A DNA stretch of 34,322 bases, from positions 1 through 34,322 of the forward strand of contig JANYBQ010000199.1 in the NCBI GenBank assembly GCA_025360705.1, written 5' to 3'. A program made the position numbers and the translations under genes. Under the pieces are notes generated by a model. The model was not told the DNA's origin, made no database searches, and saw nothing but the letters and a program-made list of their open reading frames with translations. The number at the start of each line of letters is the position of its first letter. Positions within the stretch are counted from its first letter, which is position 1. The stretch is from Betaproteobacteria bacterium. Its GTDB lineage: Bacteria; Pseudomonadota; Gammaproteobacteria; Burkholderiales; Burkholderiaceae_C. Of this stretch, positions 22,766 to 31,014 are shown in pieces.

Positions 22766-24250
22766 TTATTTCCCGTGGCGCGCAAGCAAGCGCTGCGTGG
22801 CAGGAGTGTAGTCGGCCGGATCGGCTGGCAAAAGCCACTGCTTGAAGCGTGTCAAAGCGCTCAAAGGCAAGCCGATGTCTTGCAGCAATTCATCGATATG
22901 GTGCAGCGAAAACGGAATGATATTGGTGCCCCTGGAGTGCTTGCCCTCGGTGCGTTCCTCCATCCACGCCAGCCGCGCGGTGATGGTTTGGTTTTGTTCC
23001 GCGGCAGAGGGCAGCTTGAGCCCCCCGCCGATCAAGTCGGCAATCCAAAGCGCACCGATTTCGCAATTCAGCTGGCTGAAGAATGACGAGTTGTAGCCGT
23101 TGAAGGCCAGGCGCGGCACATGCACCGGAATCATGGACCGATACAGGCGGAAGTTGCCCTGCGCATCGGTCAGCTGCTCAACGATGTGCTTTGGCAAGAA
23201 GGGCACACGCTGATGCCAGCCCGTGCCACAGACCACCAGATCCGCGGGGATGGTTTCGCCCGTGCTCAGTTCCGCGAATTTCCCATCGGGCCTTGCCAGT
23301 AGCTTGCGGATTTCAGCGTTCTTCTTGACCTTGATCCGGCCAGCTGCCACGTTTTCAAAGAAGCCATCGGTGACAAGGCTCACTGTGCTTCTGGCGATCG
23401 TCTCAAACGGCTGTGGCGGCAGCAGGTCCAGTTCCTTGAGCTTGCATTGCCTGGTAACGACCCACTGCACCTGCCCGAGCATGGAGTTGCGCAAGGGCTT
23501 GCCAACACCATGCAAAAAGCGCTCGAAGCCTTTCAGATGAATGTACTTGAACAAGCCTTCACCCATGCGCGTGAGCAGCAGGAACTTGTAGTTCAGCACG
23601 TTCATTAACTTCCTGGGGACTTTCCAGATCAGGTGGCGTGCCACTACGTTGGTGGAGGCCGCATGGGTGCTGACCGCCTGTGCCACGTCGCAGGATGACT
23701 TGCCGTAACCCACCACCAGCACGTGTTTGCCCGTGACCTCGGCATGGTTGTGCAACTGACTGGTGTGGCATACCCGCCCGCCGGCCCGCGTAAATTCCGC
23801 GGCACCCGGGAAATCAGGCACCATGGGTTCCGAGAAGATGCCATTGCAAACCATCAGATAGCCACATGTCTGGATCGCCCGCGCCTTCGTCAAGCGATTG
23901 ACGGTGTTAACCGTCCACAGCGTGCCGTCCGCACTGGGTTGCGCAGCACTGACCTCGCAGTTCAAATGGATGTGCTGGTCAAGTTGAAAATGGCGCGCGT
24001 AGTTCGCCAGATAGACCTGGACTTGCTCGCCCGAGGGCCATTCCGGGTAGTCTTTGGGGTACGGGAAGTCCGACAACGCATAGGTGGAGCGTACGTTTTG
24101 GGTGGTCAAGCCGGGATAACGGCGCGCGGCGCTCCACACGCCGCCGACATCGGCCTCTTTTTCGAAGACCGTGACCTCATGTCCAAAGGCCTTCAGGATT
24201 TTTGCCGTGCTTAGGCCCGCAAACCCGGCACCGATGATGACGATACGCAT
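22766..24250 (-). CDS. Flavin-containing monooxygenase (FMO / Baeyer-Villiger type)
   Basis: 494 residues. The first Rossmann motif is IIGAGFAGLSTAKIL at the N-terminus, followed by VGGVWSAARRYPGLTTQN as in FMO/BVMO enzymes. The second, NADPH-binding, motif is VVGYGKSSCDVAQ near residue 180. The linking fingerprint region reads FTRAGGRVCHTSQL, which departs from the F-x-G-x3-H-x3-(Y/W) consensus, so a strict Baeyer-Villiger label is not justified. It would insert an oxygen atom into a ketone or oxidise a heteroatom using NADPH and O2. Its ATG lies six bases after the SDR stop, indicating co-transcription. The SDR partner suggests alcohol to ketone, then ester or lactone (inference). Confidence 0.88.
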   Translation of the reverse strand: MRIVIIGAGFAGLSTAKILKAFGHEVTVFEKEADVGGVWSAARRYPGLTTQNVRSTYALSDFPYPKDYPEWPSGEQVQVYLANYARHFQLDQHIHLNCEVSAAQPSADGTLWTVNTVNRLTKARAIQTCGYLMVCNGIFSEPMVPDFPGAAEFTRAGGRVCHTSQLHNHAEVTGKHVLVVGYGKSSCDVAQAVSTHAASTNVVARHLIWKVPRKLMNVLNYKFLLLTRMGEGLFKYIHLKGFERFLHGVGKPLRNSMLGQVQWVVTRQCKLKELDLLPPQPFETIARSTVSLVTDGFFENVAAGRIKVKKNAEIRKLLARPDGKFAELSTGETIPADLVVCGTGWHQRVPFLPKHIVEQLTDAQGNFRLYRSMIPVHVPRLAFNGYNSSFFSQLNCEIGALWIADLIGGGLKLPSAAEQNQTITARLAWMEERTEGKHSRGTNIIPFSLHHIDELLQDIGLPLSALTRFKQWLLPADPADYTPATQRLLARHGK

Positions 24251-24256
24251 ATTTGT

Positions 24257-25048
24257 TCACCCCATCAATTTCGGAATGGCTGGCTCGTAAGACTCCGGCC
24301 CCATGGCCGAGTAACCGCCGTCGACCGCGTAGTCTGCGCCGGTGACGAAGCTGGCATGATCGGAACACAGGAACAGCACCACCTGGGCCACTTCCTCCGG
24401 ATTGCCCACGCGGCGCAGCATGTGAAACGGTGCAGCGACCCGGTCGGTCTTGGCGCGGTCGCCGCCCGACAAGCGGTCCATGATGGCCGACCAGGTCCAG
24501 CCCGGCGACACGCTGTTGACACGGATGTTGTCAGGCGCCAGGTCCATCGCCATGTTGCGCGTGAGCTGCACCAGTGCCGCCTTGCTGACCGGGTACAACC
24601 AGCGCCCGGTCTGTGCCACGCCGGAGGAAATGCTGGTGAAGTTGACTACCGCGCCGCCGCCGGCTCTTTGCATGTGGGGGCGCGCTGCCTTGAGCATCAT
24701 GACCGCGCTGGCCACGTTGACGTTCATCGTGGTGAGCCAGTCCGCGCGAGAGGCATTGATGCCGTCGTCCACATAGGTACACGCCAGGTTCACCAAGAAA
24801 TCCACCCCGCCATGACGGGCGGCGGCCTGGTCCACGCAGGTCTGTAGCTGCGTGTCATCGGTGATGTCGGTGGCCGAGAACCAGACCCCCGGACCGCAGC
24901 TGTCGGCCACCGCCTGGCCGCGCGGGCGATCGATATCGGCCAGTGTTACTTTGACACCGGCGTCGAACAGCGCGCGCACCAGGACCGCTCCCATCAGCGT
25001 TGCGCCACCCGTCACAAGGGCGCTTTTGCCCGACAAACCTTTGAACAT
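24257..25048 (-). CDS. Short-chain dehydrogenase/reductase (SDR)
   Basis: 263 residues from the ATG at 25048, which has GAAGGAGA upstream. The nucleotide-binding loop is TGGATLMG in place of TGxxxGIG, the usual NNAG is NLACT, and the catalytic residues are present: Ser in NFTSISSG, and Tyr and Lys in YPVSK. The C-terminal VTGADYAVDGGYSA is standard for classical SDRs. ADIDRP after the second strand indicates NAD preference (Asp at the strand end). It probably oxidises an alcohol or reduces a ketone. It is the first gene of the minus-strand set and diverges from the AraC regulator across a 262-base gap containing palindromes. Confidence 0.9.
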   Translation of the reverse strand: MFKGLSGKSALVTGGATLMGAVLVRALFDAGVKVTLADIDRPRGQAVADSCGPGVWFSATDITDDTQLQTCVDQAAARHGGVDFLVNLACTYVDDGINASRADWLTTMNVNVASAVMMLKAARPHMQRAGGGAVVNFTSISSGVAQTGRWLYPVSKAALVQLTRNMAMDLAPDNIRVNSVSPGWTWSAIMDRLSGGDRAKTDRVAAPFHMLRRVGNPEEVAQVVLFLCSDHASFVTGADYAVDGGYSAMGPESYEPAIPKLMG

Positions 25049-25061
25049 GCGGTTCTCCTTC

Positions 25062-25073
25062 TGGTCAAGACCA
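25062..25073. promoter_or_regulatory. Palindromic site upstream of the SDR gene
   Basis: TGGTC-AA-GACCA lies 14 bases before the SDR start codon, just upstream of its ribosome-binding site. It belongs with two other GGTC-containing dyads in the same divergent gap. Candidate binding site for the neighbouring AraC-type protein. Confidence 0.4.
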
Positions 25074-25088
25074 CCCTCTCGAGGCGAG

Positions 25089-25101
25089 ACGGTCTGACCG
25101 T
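25089..25101. promoter_or_regulatory. Palindromic site in the SDR-araC gap
   Basis: A perfect dyad ACGGTC-T-GACCGT runs directly into TGGTCAAAA (25101-25109). The same TGGTCAAAA recurs at 25273-25281, 172 bases away. Paired distant copies fit DNA looping by AraC-family dimers (inference). Confidence 0.45.
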
Positions 25102-25271
25102 GGTCAAAAGGTACGCGATCCGCAACGCCGATTGCATCCCGAAAACGCAGGCCTGATCCGGATTGCGTATTTTTGTGAAAGGCCACTGGTCCGCGAAGTT
25201 TCGCGGCACCCTGACGATGGCGCGTTGACGCGTTGACGCGCAACGATCGCCCGGCATCCGGGTAATTGACG

Positions 25272-25285
25272 ATGGTCAAAACCAT
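25272..25285. promoter_or_regulatory. Palindromic site next to the araC-family start
   Basis: ATGGT-CAAA-ACCAT includes the repeated TGGTCAAAA and lies 25 bases before the regulator's start codon, a position suited to autoregulation. Confidence 0.4.
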
Positions 25286-25310
25286 GGCAATTGGTTACAT
25301 TGACTTGACC

Positions 25311-26330
25311 ATGTCCGCATTGCCCGCCCCGGCCAGCCTGCCACTTTCGCGCTACCAGATCTTCCATAGCCGGGATGTGGATGAGGCGCGCGAGTGTGTC
25401 GCACGGATTTTTTGCCCGCATGGCCTGAGCACGTCCAGGCCCGGGACCACGCTCGATGCGCGCCACCACAGCGCACGTTTGCACCGCGACGTGAGTCTGA
25501 ACTACGTACAGTACGGGCCCGAGGTGGACATCGACCCCGGGTACCTGGGCGACTTTTACCTGCTGCAGATTCCATTGCGCGGCGGTGCCTCGGTGCGTTG
25601 CGGCAGCCAGCGTGTGATGGCGAGCGTCCGGATGGCTTCGCTGCCTTCGCCCACCGAACGCCTGAGCATGTGCTGGGCCGAAGACAGTCCGCATCTGATC
25701 GTGCGCTTTTCCCAGGCGGCGTTACAGCGGCAGCTGGAACAACTGATACAGGCGCCGCTGCACCAGCCGCTGGTGTTCGATCTGGGGCTGCCGCTGGACG
25801 CGCCGGCCCTGGCGCCGATGCTCAATTTCGTCAAGTACCTGTGCGCCACGCTTGATCAAGACCATGCGTTCGGGGGCACGCCGTTGGCAGCGCAGGCCGA
25901 GGGCTACTTGCTGTCATCGCTGCTCACACTGGCTCCGCACAACCACACCCAGGCCTTGCAGGCGGGGGCCCGGCGCAGCCTGCTGCCGCGTTCGGTCCGC
26001 CGGGCACAGGATTTCCTGCACGACCATGTCCATGCGCCGCTGTCGCTGGCCGATCTGTGCCAGCATCTTGGGGTCAGCGCGCGGGCGCTGCAACTGGCCT
26101 TCAAACAGCATACCGGCCAAAGCCCGATGGACTACTGGCGCGCTATCCGGCTCGATCACGTGCGCGAGGGTTTGCTGCACGTCAATCCGCGGGCGCCGGT
26201 GACTGTGTCGCAGGTGGCCACCGAGTATGGCTTTCTGCATCCGGGGCATTTCGCCGCGCAGTACCAGGAGCGGTTTGGTGAGCTCCCGACCCAAACGCTC
26301 AAAATGGCAGGTGTTGTCTTGCGGGTGTGA
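25311..26330 (+). CDS. AraC-family transcriptional regulator
   Basis: 339 residues. The N-terminal 200 or so form the ligand-sensing domain of the AraC_binding_2 type (YLGDFYLLQIPLRGGASV, MASLPSPTERLSMCWAEDSPHLIVRF). The C-terminal 100 residues hold two helix-turn-helix units, beginning RRAQDFLHDHVHAPLSLADLCQHLGVSARALQLAFKQHTGQSPMDYWRAIRLDHVR and ending with VATEYGFLHPGHFAAQYQERFGELPT. The start at 25311 is preferred to the TTG at 25266, which would place the dyad 25272-25285 inside the gene; no strong ribosome-binding site is visible for either. It diverges from the SDR-FMO genes and most likely activates them in response to their substrate. Related regulators control catabolism of aromatic or alicyclic compounds. 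Confidence 0.88.
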   Translation: MSALPAPASLPLSRYQIFHSRDVDEARECVARIFCPHGLSTSRPGTTLDARHHSARLHRDVSLNYVQYGPEVDIDPGYLGDFYLLQIPLRGGASVRCGSQRVMASVRMASLPSPTERLSMCWAEDSPHLIVRFSQAALQRQLEQLIQAPLHQPLVFDLGLPLDAPALAPMLNFVKYLCATLDQDHAFGGTPLAAQAEGYLLSSLLTLAPHNHTQALQAGARRSLLPRSVRRAQDFLHDHVHAPLSLADLCQHLGVSARALQLAFKQHTGQSPMDYWRAIRLDHVREGLLHVNPRAPVTVSQVATEYGFLHPGHFAAQYQERFGELPTQTLKMAGVVLRV

Positions 26331-26373
26331 GTTGAGCTTGCCGGGCAACGCGGCCGGCTAAGGCCAGGGCCGC

Positions 26374-26520
26374 GAGTTCGCCAGCCGCAACGCCAACTTC
26401 CTGTTCACGCCGGCCCCGCGGGCGCTGATCCGCGAACGCATGGCGGCTTCCCGCTGGTCGGCACCCCGGAGCAGGTGGCCGATGGCATCTGTTCGCTGCA
26501 CGCCGCGTTGCGTGATTCGT
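26374..26520 (+). pseudogene. Luciferase-like monooxygenase (LLM) remnant
   Basis: Two short stretches resemble flavin-dependent luciferase-like monooxygenases: EFASRNANFLFTPAP in one frame from 26374, and FPLVGTPEQVADGICSLHAAL in another frame from about 26448. The frames differ and the sequence normally between and around these motifs is absent, so at most fragments from the middle and C-terminal part survive. The remnant sits between the AraC gene and the ABC ATPase, and may have belonged to the same oxidative pathway as the FMO gene. Similarity is by eye and short, so the family call is moderate. Confidence 0.55.
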
Positions 26521-26528
26521 CTGCCAGC

Positions 26529-27284
26529 CTACAGAACCTGCTCCAGAAACGCGCGCGTGCGTTGCTTTTGCGGGTTGCCGAAGACCTGCTCGGGGGCGCC
26601 GTGCTCGACGATCACGCCCTGGTCGGTGAAATAAACCTTGTGGGCGATTTCGCGCGCAAAGGCCATTTCATGGGTGACCAGAATCGATGTCAGGCCTTCC
26701 TCGACCAGTTGGCGGATCGTGACCAGCACTTCCTTGCGTGTTTCGGGGTCCAATGCCGCGGTGACCTCGTCGAACAGCATCACCGATGGCCGCATTGCGA
26801 GTGCGCGGGCGATCGCTACGCGTTGCTGCTGGCCTCCGGAGAGCTCGCCTGGGTAGCTGTTTTCCTTGCCGTCCAGACGCACCTTTTTCAGCAATTCGCG
26901 GGCGCGCATCTCCACTTCCTGTTTCGGCTGCTTGAGCACCTGAATCGGCGCCATCATGATGTTTTGCAGCGCGGTCTTGTGCGGGAACAGGTTGTATTGC
27001 TGGAACACGATCGACACGTCCTTGCGCAGCGCAATCATTTGCCGATCCGTGCGCAGTTGGTGCACAGCGTGCGCGCCGACGAAGACTTCTCCGCGATCCA
27101 CCGGAATCAGGCCGTTGATGCAGCGCAGCAGCGTTGACTTGCCCGATCCGGATGGGCCTATCACACACACTGCCTCGCCGGTGTTTACGGTCATCGACAT
27201 GCCGCGCAGGACTTCGACGGAGCCGAACGACTTGTGAACATCGGCAACCCGAACGATCGGCGTTGCGGGAGGGTTGTTGCTCAT
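26529..27284 (-). CDS. Polar amino acid-type ABC transporter ATP-binding protein
   Basis: 251 residues. Walker A is GPSGSGKST at 43-51, the Q-loop VFQQYNLFPH, the signature LSGGQQQRVAIARAL, Walker B VMLFDEVTAALDPE and the H-loop VTHEM. It matches the GlnQ/HisP-like family that drives import of polar amino acids. The start at 27284 fits the family N-terminus; the same frame extends upstream through the permease gene but is only a shadow there. It hydrolyses ATP at the cytoplasmic face for the two permeases encoded upstream. It is the last gene of the importer set, 71 bases after the permease stop. Confidence 0.93.
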   Translation of the reverse strand: MSNNPPATPIVRVADVHKSFGSVEVLRGMSMTVNTGEAVCVIGPSGSGKSTLLRCINGLIPVDRGEVFVGAHAVHQLRTDRQMIALRKDVSIVFQQYNLFPHKTALQNIMMAPIQVLKQPKQEVEMRARELLKKVRLDGKENSYPGELSGGQQQRVAIARALAMRPSVMLFDEVTAALDPETRKEVLVTIRQLVEEGLTSILVTHEMAFAREIAHKVYFTDQGVIVEHGAPEQVFGNPQKQRTRAFLEQVL

Positions 27285-27355
27285 GGCGCTGCTTGGCGGG
27301 GCAAAAGAATGCGATGCTCGGGCGGGGAAAATTCCAAGTCCATGGGGGTTTGGGT

Positions 27356-28213
27356 TCAGCGTTCGGCGTAGCGCGATTCGAGGCGCCGGGTCCACAACGC
27401 GATCGGATAGCAGTAAATGAAAAACCACAGCAGAACGTAGCTGTAGATCGGCACCAGCAAATCGGTGCGCGCCTCGGCGGCGGTGATACGGCCCGTGATG
27501 GTCATGACTTCGCCCACGCCAACGATAGATGCCAGCGTGGTCGCCATGGTCAGGATAGCGTACCAGTTCATCCACGGCGGCAGCATCCGTTTCACGCATT
27601 GCGGCAGGATGATTTTCCAGAGCGTCTGGCGGCGCGAGAACGCAAGCGACCGGGCCGCTTCCCATTGTGCGGTCGGGATTGACTGCACGGCACCCCGCAC
27701 TATTTCGGCGAAGTTGGCCATGATGGGAAGAGCCAGGCCGAGTGTTGCCTTGATCCAGTCCGGGAGCGGCACCGTCACACCGCCCAAACGCAGCTCGAAC
27801 GGCATCAGGAACATGACGAAAAAGAGCAGCACGAGCCACGGCGCATTGCGGAAAAACTGCACCACGACCCATGAAGTTCCCCGTACCGGCGCCAATAGCG
27901 ATATGCGCGCAAAACCCAGCAGCAGGCCGGCCACCGTACCGAGCACCATGGCCATACCGCTGATCAGCAGGTTGAACAAGAACCCGCTGGCCAGCAGCGG
28001 CGTCCACTTCAGCATCAGCTCGACCACACTTGCGCTGGTGTCCCGAACCTGCACCTGCGCCAGCGCTATCGACGTGACCAGCACCGCCAGCAGCACCACG
28101 CCGGTACGGGCGGCGAACAGCGAAGCGCCGCTGGATCGGTCGGCCGTCCAAGGCACTGCCGGACGCAGCCGCAAAGGCAGCAGCACGTCAAAACGCCCGC
28201 GGGACGCGTTCAC
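27356..28213 (-). CDS. Polar amino acid ABC transporter permease (second)
   Basis: 285 residues with about five to six membrane segments. The family core is clear: QFFRNAPWLVLLFFVMFLMPF, then AEIVRGAVQSIPTAQWEAARSLAFSRRQTLWKIILPQ (the EAA loop that contacts the ATPase) and the C-terminal PIYSYVLLWFFIYCYPIALW. The GTG start at 28213 overlaps the stop of the first permease as GTGA, so the two are translationally coupled. The N-terminal 30 residues are Arg-rich and longer than usual. With the other permease it forms a heterodimeric channel, as common in amino acid importers. Confidence 0.9.
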   Translation of the reverse strand: MNASRGRFDVLLPLRLRPAVPWTADRSSGASLFAARTGVVLLAVLVTSIALAQVQVRDTSASVVELMLKWTPLLASGFLFNLLISGMAMVLGTVAGLLLGFARISLLAPVRGTSWVVVQFFRNAPWLVLLFFVMFLMPFELRLGGVTVPLPDWIKATLGLALPIMANFAEIVRGAVQSIPTAQWEAARSLAFSRRQTLWKIILPQCVKRMLPPWMNWYAILTMATTLASIVGVGEVMTITGRITAAEARTDLLVPIYSYVLLWFFIYCYPIALWTRRLESRYAER

Positions 28214-28941
28214 TGGCCGAACCCTGGCACACGCAAACGCTGTTCCAGCCATTGCATCAGCTGGTTGATGACACCAACAATCGCCACATAGGAAATCAGC
28301 AGCACCACCATCATCTCCGGAACGTTGACCTGTTCTGACCAGATCTGCGCCGACATGTAGAGCAGCTCGGGCACGGCGATCGCGTAGGCCAGCGTTGTGG
28401 TCTTGACCAGGTTGATCAGGTTGTTGGTCATGGCCGGCATCGTGATGCGCAGCGCCAGGGGAAGCACCACCAGCCGGAAACTCTGGCCGCGGGAGTAACC
28501 CAGCGACTGCGCTGCCTCGGTCATTGCCTTGGGCACGGCTTCGATCCCGGCGCGGAATATCTCGGCTGCAAAAGCGGCCTCCAGCAGGGTCAGCGAAACC
28601 AGCGCCCAGCCGAATGATCCCAATAACGGAACACCACCCACCTTGGGTAACAAGGGGCCAAGCGCGAAATAGAAAAAATACAGCTGGACCAGTGGCGGTG
28701 TGTTGCGAAAGAGTTGCACGAAGCCATTCGCGCCGCGCCGCGCCAGCGCCGTTCTCGAGCCGCACATCCATGCGGTGAACGCACCCAGCGCCATACTCAA
28801 GATCAGGCAGTAGGCAGACAGTTTGAGCGTGGTGGCAAACCCCTCCAGAAATCGCGAGCGGTCATAACTGTCATAAAAAATCGTCAGCTTGATGCCAGTG
28901 TTCTGGTGCAGCCATTTGAACCACGCTGCGATGTCATCCAC
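28210..28941 (-). CDS. Polar amino acid ABC transporter permease (first)
   Basis: 243 residues with about five membrane segments. It contains the family pattern FVQLFRNTPPLVQLYFFYFALGPLLP and the cytoplasmic loop AEIFRAGIEAVPKAMTEAAQSLGYSRGQSFRLVVLPLALR, followed by AMTNNLINLVKTTTLAYAIAVPELL. The ATG at 28941 lies 15 bases after the stop of the binding-protein gene. It is one half of the inner-membrane channel; its partner overlaps its 3' end. Confidence 0.92.
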   Translation of the reverse strand: MDDIAAWFKWLHQNTGIKLTIFYDSYDRSRFLEGFATTLKLSAYCLILSMALGAFTAWMCGSRTALARRGANGFVQLFRNTPPLVQLYFFYFALGPLLPKVGGVPLLGSFGWALVSLTLLEAAFAAEIFRAGIEAVPKAMTEAAQSLGYSRGQSFRLVVLPLALRITMPAMTNNLINLVKTTTLAYAIAVPELLYMSAQIWSEQVNVPEMMVVLLISYVAIVGVINQLMQWLEQRLRVPGFGQ

Positions 28942-28956
28942 AGCGCCGCCTGCAGA

Positions 28957-29778
28957 CTACTTGAACTTGGCCTGCTGCTCGACCAGGAATGGCGACTGCT
29001 GGATGCCCCACTTCTTTTCCAGGTCGAGGATGAAGCCGGTCTTGTGCCACTCCTTGCTCACGTCGCTGATGAAGGCGGCAAACTTGGTGTCTTCCTTGCG
29101 AACGCCCATCCCCCATGGCTCGGGGTCGATAGAAGGCAGCACCATCGCGTAATCGGCCCACTTGGCATCGCCCATGATGCCGGCGAAAAACGTGTTGTCG
29201 AACACAGTGCCCACGCAGTTGCCGCCTTCGAGCGCCGCCATCGCTTCCGTCACTCCCTTGAAGACTGCCATTTGCGCGCCAAATTCCTCGCCGGTGCGGC
29301 GGTTGTAGTAGGCGCCCTGCACGCCGCAGACGGGTTTGCCTTTCAGATCGGCCCAGGTCTTGAGCCCGGAATTCTTTTTGGCGAACAGGTTGGCTGCGCC
29401 GGCGTAGTACAGAGGCTGCGGAATAGCAACGACTTCGGCCCGATCAGGCCGGTAAGCCATGGTTGCGATCATCATGTCGATCCGGCCCTGCTTGACGAAC
29501 TCCATGCGGTTTGCCGCTACCACGGGAACCAGTTCGATCTGTACCCCCAGGCGTTTGGCGATGTCATTGGCCAGATCGATTTCCAGCCCCACGATCTTGC
29601 CGGACGGGTCGGTGTAACCGAAAGGTTTGTAGTCGGCCTTGACGCCAACGACGATCTTGCCTTTTTGCTTGACGCTGGCCATCGTGTCGACCTGCGCCCA
29701 CACCGTGCCGGCAGTCAAAAGCGCCAGACCCGCGACGAAGCCAAGCCATTTGCGGCGCAAGAATATTTCGTTTTGCAC
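28957..29778 (-). CDS. Polar amino acid ABC transporter substrate-binding protein
   Basis: 273 residues from the GTG at 29778, which has AGGAG five bases upstream. The signal peptide (RRKWLGFVAGLALLTAGTVWA) ends near residue 28. The mature part has SBP family 3 features: KIVVGVKADYKPFGYTDPSGKIVGLEIDLANDIAKRLG, then QGRIDMMIATMAYRPDRAEVV and GKPVCGVQGAYY. It delivers a small amino compound in the periplasm to the two permeases. Placement between lysR and the soxBDA genes suggests an N-methylated amino acid such as sarcosine or a precursor, but this is inference. TCA repeated five times (29788-29802) directly precedes the ribosome-binding site. Confidence 0.93.
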   Translation of the reverse strand: MQNEIFLRRKWLGFVAGLALLTAGTVWAQVDTMASVKQKGKIVVGVKADYKPFGYTDPSGKIVGLEIDLANDIAKRLGVQIELVPVVAANRMEFVKQGRIDMMIATMAYRPDRAEVVAIPQPLYYAGAANLFAKKNSGLKTWADLKGKPVCGVQGAYYNRRTGEEFGAQMAVFKGVTEAMAALEGGNCVGTVFDNTFFAGIMGDAKWADYAMVLPSIDPEPWGMGVRKEDTKFAAFISDVSKEWHKTGFILDLEKKWGIQQSPFLVEQQAKFK

Positions 29779-29787
29779 GGTGACTCC

Positions 29788-29802
29788 TGATGATGATGAT
29801 GA
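29788..29802. repeat. Short trinucleotide repeat in the leader of the binding-protein gene
   Basis: Five TGA units on the plus strand (TCA on the coding strand) end immediately before AGGAG. Copy changes would alter only leader length, not frame. Confidence 0.6.
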
Positions 29803-29864
29803 GGCTGCGCTGCGGCCAATAAAGCGCTCCACAAAACGCGCTGGATCGCCAAACCGCAATCCCC

Positions 29865-29891
29865 ATAACTATTCTTGCACATAATAGTTAT
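29865..29891. promoter_or_regulatory. Operator candidate upstream of the ABC importer genes
   Basis: Perfect nine-base arms ATAACTATT and AATAGTTAT are separated by nine bases. The site is 87 bases upstream of the binding-protein start. On the minus strand it includes AAGAATAGTTAT, which matches AAGAATAATCAT in the lysR-soxB gap at 10 of 12 positions. This fits a LysR-type binding site. Confidence 0.6.
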
Positions 29892-30001
29892 GCCAAGCTA
29901 GGTATTTACCATGGGGGCTCTGCAAGCTCGGTCGTGCGCCCCGCGCAAACCCGCCCAAGGCGACAGTACAGGCGCTGTCGGCGAGGGTTGGCGCCGCCGG
30001 C

Positions 30002-30994
30002 CTATTGCGCCAGACTAATTTCGCTGCCGAGTTCCGGCACTGCCGCCACCAGCAGGGGCAGATACTTTTCAGCCAGCAGACGGCGTGTTTCGCCAGCCAG
30101 GCGGGTGGCGGTTTCCATCCATTCGCCTTCGCGCGTGACCAGCGTCACCTGGCGCTCGGGCGCCGGCGCCGGCAACTTGCGCACCACCACGCCACGCAAC
30201 CGCGACAGGCCCTGCAACACGTGCAGCGGCGTGGTCATGGCCCAGCCAAGGCCATCGGCGACCAGCGAACACATCATGTCCGCGTTGTCCACTTCGATCC
30301 GACGGCTGGTCGGTACCCGCGCCACGCGCAGATAACGCTCGACCATTGCACCGGTGACGGAGCGGCTGCTGTAGCGTATAAAAGGCAGATCGCGCCCGAG
30401 GTCAGCCAGCGTGCGAAGGCTCGGATTCCAATGACTCCCCTCGGGCATCAGCAACACCAGTTTCTCGGTCAGCAGCGGGATTCTGGACAGACCGTCGTAG
30501 GCGTCCAGCGCGTCGGCTGAAACGATCAGGTCGACCCGCCGCTCCAGCAGGTCGTTGGCGTGCGCTGGTGTCAGGCCCTGCGATACAAACAGGTCTCCAG
30601 CGCGCAGCGCGGCATACCGGATCAGGTCCGGACCGAGGGTTTCCGCAAATGAATCGACCATTGCAATACGCAGCGACGGCCGCTCACTGAGTGCCGCCAC
30701 ATGTTGCGGCAGCGCATGCAGCTCGTGCAGGATGCGGGCCGCCTGGCGCGTCAGTTCGCTGCCTTCCACGGTCGGGCGGAATGGCCGCCGCGACCGGTCA
30801 AACAGCGTGCAGCCAAGATTCACCTCGGCCTGCGACACCAGTTGTGACACCGACGATTGGCTGCACTGCAGCCGGCGCGCAGCGGCTGACATGCTGCCGC
30901 TTGCGGCCACCGCGAGTACCGCCTCCAGGCTGGCAATCGACAAGCGGGCGGGTTGATCGGCAGCCAGGCGCGGGGTGTTGCGAAAACGGGGCAT
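30002..30994 (-). CDS. LysR-family transcriptional regulator
   Basis: 330 residues. The N-terminal helix-turn-helix (about 18-77) reads SIASLEAVLAVAASGSMSAAARRLQCSQSSVSQLVSQAEVNLGCTLFDRS, followed by the usual TxxG segment (FRPTVEGSELTRQA). The remaining 230 residues form the two-lobed effector domain (SLRIAMVDSFAETLGPDLI, VDLIVSADAL, FIRYSSRSVTG, GLGWAMTTPLHVL). It starts 102 bases from soxB on the opposite strand and precedes the importer genes on its own strand, so it is placed to control both. The most likely ligand is the substrate or product of that pathway. Confidence 0.92.
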   Translation of the reverse strand: MPRFRNTPRLAADQPARLSIASLEAVLAVAASGSMSAAARRLQCSQSSVSQLVSQAEVNLGCTLFDRSRRPFRPTVEGSELTRQAARILHELHALPQHVAALSERPSLRIAMVDSFAETLGPDLIRYAALRAGDLFVSQGLTPAHANDLLERRVDLIVSADALDAYDGLSRIPLLTEKLVLLMPEGSHWNPSLRTLADLGRDLPFIRYSSRSVTGAMVERYLRVARVPTSRRIEVDNADMMCSLVADGLGWAMTTPLHVLQGLSRLRGVVVRKLPAPAPERQVTLVTREGEWMETATRLAGETRRLLAEKYLPLLVAAVPELGSEISLAQ

Positions 30995-31014
30995 GGAAGG
31001 CTGTAAATGGCGTT

